Of a stretch of 34,802 nucleotides of DNA, positions 8,995 to 14,031 are shown piece after piece (the stretch's first letter is position 1; each line of letters opens with the position of its first letter). The translations under genes and the position numbers were made by a program. Below the pieces are notes generated by a model. That model did no database searches, was not told the DNA's origin, and saw nothing but the letters and a program-made list of their open reading frames with translations. The stretch comes from Streptomyces sp. IMTB 2501 (lineage in GTDB: Bacteria > Actinomycetota > Actinomycetes > Streptomycetales > Streptomycetaceae): NCBI RefSeq assembly GCF_001953885.1, contig NZ_MQUS01000055.1, positions 1 through 34,802 of the forward strand, read 5' to 3'.

Positions 8995-10020
8995 TCAGAG
9001 CAGCCCGATGTCCACCCGAGGCATCTTCGGCGCCCGCCGCCCCGGCACCTGCCCGCTCAACAAGATCAACCGCACCGCCCGATGCCGCTGCCCGGCATAC
9101 GGCTCCAGCAAGCGCAGCATCCCCGCGTCGTCGGCGTCCCGGTCCCCAGCCAACGCCCACCCCACGATCCCCGGCAGATGCAGGTCCCCGACCGTCACCG
9201 CGTCCGCCGCCCCATGACTGCGCTGCACCACCTCGGCCGACGTCCACGGCCCGACCCCCGGCACGACCTCCAACCGCGCCTGTGCCTGATCCGCCGGCAT
9301 CCCCACCGCCTGCTCCAGCCGCGCAGCGACCCGGACGGCCCGCAAAATCGTCGACGCCCGCTTGTCGTCGACCCCGGCCCGGTGCCACTCCCAGGAGGGA
9401 ATCAGCGCCCACGTACGCGGCGCCGGCATCACGAACATCGGCCGCTCGCCCACCCCCGCGGGCCCGGGCGCAGGCTCCCCGAACCTCCGTACCAGCAGCC
9501 GCCACGCCCGATACGCCTCGTCGGTCGTGACCTTCTGCTCCAGCACCGACGGAATCAGCGACTCCAGCACCAGCCCGGTCCGCGTCAGCCGGAGCCCCGG
9601 CCGCCGATGCCGCGCCAGCGCCACCACCCGGTGCCGGGGCACGAAGGCCTCCGGCTCGTCGGCCGCGCCCAGCCACTCGGGCAACCGGTCCAGCAGCCAC
9701 TGCGCCCCCGGCCCCCACGCCTCACCGAGCACCTCACCGCCGTACGCACGCACCCGCAGCGTGCCCGGCCCGGCGGGAGTGCGGCAGGCCCGCCACACGG
9801 ATCCGTCCGCGGTGGCCCGGAAGGTGGGGTCGGCGGGTCCGCGGCGCAGCGGTCCGAGCACCAGCCCGAGATCGAGCGGCCCGTCCGGCACCCACCGCCG
9901 CACCCGCGCCGGCGCCGCCGCCTGCCGCGGTATCCCGGCAGCCGCCGAGCCCGCGGGCACATGGACATGGCCGCCGCGCACGGTCGTACGCGTGGGCCGC
10001 TGGGGGAAGCGTCCTGCCAC
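8995..10020 (-). CDS. DNA-3-methyladenine glycosylase / AlkA-like HhH-GPD protein
   Basis: This would be a base-excision repair enzyme that removes alkylated purines. It has 341 residues: an N-terminal part of about 110 residues like the AlkA N-terminal domain, then an HhH-GPD fold. The helix-hairpin-helix is LEVVPGVGPWTSAEVVQRS at about residues 246-264. The catalytic Asp is probably that of AVTVGDLHLP, about 15 residues later. No C-terminal iron-sulfur cluster cysteines are present, which argues for the AlkA rather than the Nth/MutY group. The GTG start at 10020 has AGGA about 8 bases upstream. It lies 91 bases downstream of fbiB on the same strand and could be read through from it. Confidence 0.86.
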   Translation of the reverse strand: MAGRFPQRPTRTTVRGGHVHVPAGSAAAGIPRQAAAPARVRRWVPDGPLDLGLVLGPLRRGPADPTFRATADGSVWRACRTPAGPGTLRVRAYGGEVLGEAWGPGAQWLLDRLPEWLGAADEPEAFVPRHRVVALARHRRPGLRLTRTGLVLESLIPSVLEQKVTTDEAYRAWRLLVRRFGEPAPGPAGVGERPMFVMPAPRTWALIPSWEWHRAGVDDKRASTILRAVRVAARLEQAVGMPADQAQARLEVVPGVGPWTSAEVVQRSHGAADAVTVGDLHLPGIVGWALAGDRDADDAGMLRLLEPYAGQRHRAVRLILLSGQVPGRRAPKMPRVDIGLL

Positions 10021-10111
10021 GGATGAGGTCCTAGGGGAGCCGGTGCTGTCCTACGAGACTAGGCGGTCGGACAAGCGCTACGGCCGCGTACGCCGAACTC
10101 TCCCCCGCACC

Positions 10112-11422
10112 TCACCGCACCTCGATGAACGCACCCGCGTCCCGCTCCGGCCGCGGTCTCGGCTCCTCCGCCGGATGCCCGACCGCCACCGCGCCCATCG
10201 GCTCCCACTGCGCGGGCAGCGCGAGCGCCTCGCGCACCACGTCCCGGCAGAACATCGTGGACGACACCCATGCCGAGCCCAGCCGCTCCCCTGCCAGCGC
10301 GACCAGCAGGTTCTGCACACCCGCGCCCATCGCGACGACGAACATCTCCCGCTCGGCGCCGTCCCGCCGCGCGTCCCCGTAGTGGTGCGAGCCGTCCATG
10401 ACGAGGCACGGCACGACCAGATACGGCGCCTTGCGCAGGACATCGCCCCGGCGCACCCGCTTCGCGATGGACTCCTCGCTCTTGCCGTCCCGGCGCAGAT
10501 CGGCGATCCAGGCGTCCCGCATCGCGTCCAGCAGCCGGGCCCGCGACTCCTCCGTCTCCAGCAGCACGAACCGCCAGGGCGTGGTGTGGTGCGGGGCCGG
10601 TGCGGTCACCGCCGCCGCCACCGCGCGCCGTACCGCTCCGGGGTCCACCGGATGGTCGGTGAACTCCCGGACCGTACGCCGCTGGGTCACCGCCTCCCGG
10701 ACCGCCTCGGACGTGCCGAGCCGGAACATGTCGCCTCGCGCGTCGCGCACCAGCGCCCGCGCACCCTCGCCGTCCTCCGCCGGGCTCACCACATGCGGCA
10801 GACCGCGCACCACGGCCACCGGCCGGCCCGTCGCCTTGCCCTTGACCAGGTCCCCGGCGGCGGCCAGTTCGTCGGCCGTGGCAACGATCGTCGCGTGGAG
10901 CGGGTTGCCGTACGCGTCCGTGTCCCCGCGCAGATCGTCCAGCACGCGCACCCCGGCGGCGCCGATCGCCACGTCCGTGAGCCCCGAGCGCCAGGGCCGC
11001 CCGAAGGTGTCGGTGACGATCACGCCCACGTCGACACCGAGGGCGGCGCGCAGGCCGGCGCGGATCGCGCGCGCGGACGCGTCCGGGTCCGCGGGCAGCA
11101 ACAGCACGGTGCCGGCGGGGGTGTTGGAGGCGTCGACCCCGGCGGCGGCCATGACCAGGCCCTGCCGGTTCTGCACGATGCGCAGTGTGCCGCGCCGGGC
11201 GACGACCCGGACGGTCTCGGCGTCGATGGCCGCCTCCCGGTCGTCGGCCTGCATGATCCGGCCCTCGGCCTTGGAGACGATCTTGGAGGTGACGAGCAGC
11301 ACGTCCCCGTCGGCCAGGCCCGGCTCGGCGGCGGCGATCAGCTTGGCGAGATCGTCGCCCGGCTGCACCTCGGGAATGCCCGACAGGGCCCGGACGGTGT
11401 ACTCCGGGCGCTCCTCGCTCAC
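10112..11422 (-). CDS. fbiB: Bifunctional F420-0:glutamate ligase / nitroreductase-fold reductase FbiB
   Basis: FbiB adds the glutamate tail to coenzyme F420. In actinobacteria its C-terminal flavin domain also reduces dehydro-F420-0. Residues 1 to about 245 are the CofE-type ligase domain (LLVTSKIVSKAEGR, VTDTFGRPWRSGLTDVAIG). Residues about 250-436 are a nitroreductase fold beginning RRTVREFTDHPVDPGAVRRA and containing HHTTPWRF. The two-domain length of 436 is normal for the actinobacterial form; archaeal CofE has only the first domain. The GTG start overlaps the fbiA stop as GTGA (11422-11419), so the two are almost certainly translationally coupled. Confidence 0.95.
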   Translation of the reverse strand: MSEERPEYTVRALSGIPEVQPGDDLAKLIAAAEPGLADGDVLLVTSKIVSKAEGRIMQADDREAAIDAETVRVVARRGTLRIVQNRQGLVMAAAGVDASNTPAGTVLLLPADPDASARAIRAGLRAALGVDVGVIVTDTFGRPWRSGLTDVAIGAAGVRVLDDLRGDTDAYGNPLHATIVATADELAAAGDLVKGKATGRPVAVVRGLPHVVSPAEDGEGARALVRDARGDMFRLGTSEAVREAVTQRRTVREFTDHPVDPGAVRRAVAAAVTAPAPHHTTPWRFVLLETEESRARLLDAMRDAWIADLRRDGKSEESIAKRVRRGDVLRKAPYLVVPCLVMDGSHHYGDARRDGAEREMFVVAMGAGVQNLLVALAGERLGSAWVSSTMFCRDVVREALALPAQWEPMGAVAVGHPAEEPRPRPERDAGAFIEVR

Positions 11423-12378
11423 GCTGCCCGCACCTCCTCGGCCAGCGCCAGCGCCTCCCGAGCCATCTGCGCGCTCGCGTCGACGTCGGTCATCATCAGC
11501 GGTACGGCCCGGCAGCGGATCCCGTCCGCCTCGACCCGCTCGACCACGGCCGCGTCCACGGTGTCGACCAGCCAGCCGTCCAGCAGGCCTGAGCCGTAGT
11601 GCTCGGCGACCGCGGCGGCCGTGGACTCCACGCCGACCGCGGCGAGCACCTTGTCGGCCATCCCGCGTACGGGCGCGTCCCCGACGATGGGGGACAGGCC
11701 GATCACGGGCACGCCCGCGTCCGCGATCGCCTCCCGGACACCGGGGACGGCGAGGATGGTGCCGATGGACACGACCGGGTTGGACGGCGGGAAGAGGATG
11801 ACGTCCGCCGCGGCGATGGCCTCCAGCACGCCGGGCGCCGGCTTGGCCTGCTCGGCGCCGACCGGCACGATCGCCTCCGCCGGGACCGAGGCGCGCAGCC
11901 GTACCCAGTACTCCTGGAAGTGGACCGCCTTGCGCTCACCCTCGACCTCGACGGCGACGTGGGTCTCCACGCGGTCGTCGGTCATCGGGATCAGCTTCAC
12001 GCCCGGCTTCCAGCGGTCGCACAGCGCCTCGGTGACGGCGCTGAGCGGATAGCCCGCGCCGAGCATCTGCGTGCGCACGATGTGCGTGGCGAAGTCCCGG
12101 TCGCCCAGGCCGAACCAGTCGGGCCCGACCCCGTAGGCCGCCATTTCCTCTTTGAGGTGGAAGGTCTCGTCGGCCCGCCCCCAGCCCTGCTCTTCATTGA
12201 TGCCGCCGCCCAGCGTGTACATCACCGTGTCGAGGTCCGGGCAGACCTTCAGCCCGAAGAGGTGGATGTCGTCGCCGGTGTTGCCGATCACCGTGACGTC
12301 CGCGTCCGGCACGGCCCGCTTCAGACCGCGCAGGAAACGGGCACCACCGATGCCGCCTGCCAGAACCACAATGCGCAT
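11419..12378 (-). CDS. fbiA: 2-phospho-L-lactate transferase-type enzyme FbiA/CofD
   Basis: FbiA joins the Fo flavin chromophore to a phospho-C3 unit (dehydro-F420-0 in mycobacteria, using a phosphoenolpyruvate-derived donor). The 319-residue protein starts MRIVVLAGGIGGARFLRGL, the nucleotide-binding glycine loop of the family. It carries NTGDDIHLFGL, CPDLDTVMYTLGG and FPPSNPVVSIGTIL, all family hallmarks. I start at ATG 12378 because the glycine loop belongs at the extreme N terminus. There is no ribosome site, but AACACT lies 7 bases upstream, so a leaderless mRNA is possible. The dioxygenase gene ends 34 bases upstream, so fbiA and fbiB could also be read from that gene. Confidence 0.95.
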   Translation of the reverse strand: MRIVVLAGGIGGARFLRGLKRAVPDADVTVIGNTGDDIHLFGLKVCPDLDTVMYTLGGGINEEQGWGRADETFHLKEEMAAYGVGPDWFGLGDRDFATHIVRTQMLGAGYPLSAVTEALCDRWKPGVKLIPMTDDRVETHVAVEVEGERKAVHFQEYWVRLRASVPAEAIVPVGAEQAKPAPGVLEAIAAADVILFPPSNPVVSIGTILAVPGVREAIADAGVPVIGLSPIVGDAPVRGMADKVLAAVGVESTAAAVAEHYGSGLLDGWLVDTVDAAVVERVEADGIRCRAVPLMMTDVDASAQMAREALALAEEVRAA

Positions 12379-12384
12379 GGGGCC

Positions 12385-12414
12385 AAGTGTTGCAGGCGGG
12401 TACGACAACGCGTC
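12385..12414 (-). promoter_or_regulatory. Possible promoter for leaderless fbiA
   Basis: On the minus strand AACACT lies 7 bases before the fbiA ATG, with TGACGC 18 bases further upstream at the very end of the dioxygenase gene. The fit to the housekeeping consensus is only partial. It would give fbiA-fbiB a promoter independent of the Cys-leader control upstream. Confidence 0.3.
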
Positions 12415-12943
12415 AGGCAGTCACCGGACGAGCTTCGCAGTGGGGGGAAGCGTGCATCGTCATCTCGGTCAGGCCCGGGTGGTACACGTGCAGGCTGACC
12501 GCCGGCTCCAGCGTGTCGTTGACGACCTCGTGGACGTACCCCGGCGCGAACACCCTTCCCCACTCCCGGTTTCGCTCGAGCGGGGGGACCCCCGAGGCGC
12601 CCGCCGTCAACGCGCGCGTGGTGTGCTCGGTGCGCTCGGTGAGGGTGCCCTCCAGGACGGTGAGGACACCGGAGGAGCGGCCGTGGTCGTGCAGCCCGCT
12701 GCCCTGCCCCGGCACCCAGCTCAGCAGCCACACCTCATAGCCGGGCCCGGTACGCAGCCGGTGGTACCAGCGGGTGGTCGCGTCGTAGCGGACGAGGTGC
12801 GCCCACTGGGAGCGGTCGGCGGCGATCGAGCGGGCGAGGCCCACGAACTCGGCAACGGTGGCCGGGTGCTCACGCGGCGGCTGGAGCAGGTGCGGGACTT
12901 CGAGGATGTCGCCGGCGATCTGGAGGTCGTTGTCGCTGTTCAT
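12413..12943 (-). CDS. Cysteine dioxygenase (cupin)
   Basis: The enzyme oxidises cysteine to cysteine sulfinate with a mononuclear iron. The 176-residue cupin has the metal motif GSGLHDHGRSSG (two His) at about residues 80-91, VLEGTLTE after it, and the third His in FAPGYVHEVVND. As in other bacterial enzymes the Cys of the mammalian Cys-Tyr crosslink is not in place. Residues about 117-130 (GVPPLERNREWGRV) are encoded by a dispersed repeat inserted in frame (see 12555-12594). ATG 12943 is preceded by GAGGAA 11 bases upstream. The transcript probably starts at 13169 and carries a Cys-rich leader peptide, so expression is likely cysteine-controlled. fbiA follows 34 bases downstream. Confidence 0.9.
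   Translation of the reverse strand: MNSDNDLQIAGDILEVPHLLQPPREHPATVAEFVGLARSIAADRSQWAHLVRYDATTRWYHRLRTGPGYEVWLLSWVPGQGSGLHDHGRSSGVLTVLEGTLTERTEHTTRALTAGASGVPPLERNREWGRVFAPGYVHEVVNDTLEPAVSLHVYHPGLTEMTMHASPHCEARPVTA
12555..12594. repeat. Dispersed Streptomyces repeat inside the cysteine dioxygenase gene
   Basis: About 40 bases built around the palindrome CGCTCGAGCG, flanked by CCCCACTC and by a run of G then ACCCCC. From memory this closely matches a repeat found hundreds of times between and inside Streptomyces genes. Here it is in frame and supplies about 13 residues of the dioxygenase, between beta strands of the cupin. A possible degraded second copy is at 26928-26946. Confidence 0.6.
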
Positions 12944-13025
12944 CGGGTGCGTGGTTCCTCGGCGGAAGAGCGGGGGAGTGGGGCCCGGAAGGGAGGGTGC
13001 TGCGAGGTTCTGCGAAGGAGGGCGA

Positions 13026-13049
13026 CCGGGTCGGCTCGTCAGGACCCGG
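13026..13049 (-). promoter_or_regulatory. Hairpin between Cys leader peptide and dioxygenase (possible attenuator)
   Basis: On the minus strand CCGGGTC (13049-13043) pairs perfectly with GACCCGG (13032-13026) across a 10-base loop, 24 bases past the leader-peptide stop. The same CCGGGTC also occurs inside the leader ORF (13132-13126), so the downstream arm could pair with either. That gives two mutually exclusive folds, as in translation-controlled attenuators. There is no T-tract, so a Rho-type or ribosome-spacing mechanism is equally possible. Confidence 0.5.
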
Positions 13050-13073
13050 CGGCAGCTGGAGCGAGAGTCAGGC

Positions 13074-13169
13074 TCAACAGCTGGAACAGCGACAACAGCT
13101 ACAGCGGGACCGGGCAGCACCGTGGGACCCGGCGGTGCGGGTCGAGGTGAGTGCCAAGTTCGCGAGCAT
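13074..13169 (-). CDS. Cys-rich leader peptide upstream of cysteine dioxygenase
   Basis: This is a 31-codon ORF starting at ATG 13169. Its first 20 residues are unremarkable (MLANLALTSTRTAGSHGAAR) and its end is SRCSCCRCSSC, with five cysteines in the last nine residues. All five are TGT, the rare Cys codon in GC-rich Streptomyces. A promoter (TTGACA, 17 bases, TGTCCT) is placed so that the ATG is exactly 7 bases past the -10, giving a leaderless mRNA. The stop is 131 bases before the cysteine dioxygenase start. Poly-Cys leaderless ORFs are known cysteine-responsive attenuators in mycobacteria. The inferred role here is to sense Cys-tRNA charging and adjust the dioxygenase. A GTG at 13175 is an alternative start. 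Confidence 0.7.
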   Translation of the reverse strand: MLANLALTSTRTAGSHGAARSRCSCCRCSSC

Positions 13170-13176
13170 GCCCACA

Positions 13177-13205
13177 AGGACACCGGCTCACACCTGAGCT
13201 GTCAA
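13177..13205 (-). promoter_or_regulatory. Promoter of the Cys leader / cysteine dioxygenase transcript
   Basis: On the minus strand a perfect TTGACA (13205-13200) is followed after 17 bases by TGTCCT (13182-13177). The leader ATG begins 7 bases further on, so the likely transcription start coincides with the first base of the ORF. The -35 is consensus; the -10 deviates at one key position. Confidence 0.6.
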
Positions 13206-13475
13206 CTCGGCGCCCGACATGTGGGACACGATTCACCTCTTCCGGTTCACCGCACAGGCGAAAGGTTTGTTCACCCGGACCCCGGGACAGCTGCCGCACA
13301 TCCGGGCGCTCAGGCCTCGTGCAACGCGATCGAACGCGGGGGCGTCCTTCTTCGTACAGAGGTCTGTACGGGTCCGACCGGTCCCGGGGTCTCGCCTGCG
13401 CGTTGATGTTTATGCCGATTTGAACACTTTCCGCACGGCCTTGGTTCCGCAGAGTGAATAACGGGCCCAATAGCA
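13206..13475. other. Upstream regulatory region of whmD
   Basis: I see no gene in this stretch between the leader-peptide promoter and the whmD promoter. It holds one striking palindrome, CGTACAGA-GG-TCTGTACG at 13353-13370. An AT-richer patch from about 13405 to 13460 may contain further promoters. Small ORFs on both strands lack ribosome sites and coherent composition. Confidence 0.5.
13353..13370. promoter_or_regulatory. Operator-like perfect palindrome upstream of whmD
   Basis: Two 8-base arms, CGTACAGA and TCTGTACG, are perfect inverted copies with a 2-base centre. The site is 217 bases before the whmD start. It has the form of a dimeric repressor or activator site. The binding protein is not recognisable from sequence. 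Confidence 0.45.
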
Positions 13476-13540
13476 GATCTCGGCTTGACTCGCCCGGAGC
13501 AGCACACTTGTAATTTCACTCGTGTCGTTCAGCCGAGATC
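13476..13540 (+). promoter_or_regulatory. whmD promoter bracketed by a 10-bp inverted repeat
   Basis: TTGACT at 13485-13490 and TTGTAA at 13508-13513, 17 bases apart, form a reasonable housekeeping promoter. A perfect 10-base inverted repeat flanks it: GATCTCGGCT (13476-13485) overlaps the -35 and AGCCGAGATC (13531-13540) lies just past the expected transcription start. That layout suits a repressor binding both sides. Confidence 0.55.
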
Positions 13541-13586
13541 GGTAACGGCAACGCACGGGGACGCGAAAGACAGACGAGGGGCGCAC

Positions 13587-13850
13587 ATGACCGAGCTGGT
13601 GCAGCAACTGCTGGTCGACGACGCGGACGAGGAACTCGGCTGGCAGGAGCGCGCGCTGTGCGCCCAGACCGACCCCGAGTCCTTCTTCCCCGAGAAGGGC
13701 GGCTCCACCAGAGAGGCGAAGAAGGTATGCCTCGCCTGTGAGGTCCGCTCCGAATGCCTTGAGTACGCCCTCGCCAACGACGAGCGATTCGGTATCTGGG
13801 GCGGCCTGTCCGAGCGGGAGCGCCGTCGGCTGAAGAAGGCCGCCGTCTGA
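13587..13850 (+). CDS. whmD: WhiB-family iron-sulfur regulator WhmD (WhiB2 type)
   Basis: WhmD is a small iron-sulfur protein needed for proper septation and spore formation in Streptomyces; WhiB2 is the mycobacterial counterpart. The 87 residues hold the four cluster cysteines (LCAQ at about 25, then VCLACEVRSEC at about 48-58), the family turn FGIWGGLSE and a basic tail RERRRLKKAA, thought to contact DNA or sigma factor. ATG 13587 has GAGGGG just upstream. Its neighbours fbiA/fbiB and the manB cluster match the mycobacterial whiB2 neighbourhood. The long upstream region with inverted repeats suggests developmental control. Sequence and context agree, so the identification is firm. Confidence 0.95.
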   Translation: MTELVQQLLVDDADEELGWQERALCAQTDPESFFPEKGGSTREAKKVCLACEVRSECLEYALANDERFGIWGGLSERERRRLKKAAV

Positions 13851-13877
13851 CCACACATACACACGAAAACGTCACGA

Positions 13878-13918
13878 ACGGCCCGTCGCATGTGGGTTAT
13901 CCACAGGCGGCGGGCCGT
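13878..13918 (+). terminator. Strong hairpin after whmD with a DnaA-box-like loop
   Basis: A 12-bp stem (one wobble pair) is closed by a second small hairpin, TGTGG-GTTAT-CCACA. It begins 28 bases past the whmD stop. There is no T-tract, which is normal in this genus. The loop contains TTATCCACA (13897-13905), the classic DnaA-box sequence. Confidence 0.65.
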
Positions 13919-14031
13919 GTTCATGGCCAGCCGATAGTGTGGTCGCTCGTCCGAGACGCCCCGCTGTCCCCTCGACCCCCGAGAGGGCACAGGCGTCCAC
14001 CGCAGTCCATCGAACCGGGGCCCGTACCTCG

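Noticed and set aside
12379..12408. Start of FbiA ten codons upstream at 12408
   Set aside because: It would place residues before the N-terminal glycine loop and overlap the end of the dioxygenase gene's stop region without a ribosome site; ATG 12378 fits the family.
13099..13470. A 123-codon minus-strand ORF in the whmD upstream region
   Set aside because: It overlaps the Cys leader promoter in another frame, has no ribosome site and shows no domain; the region is better explained as regulatory.
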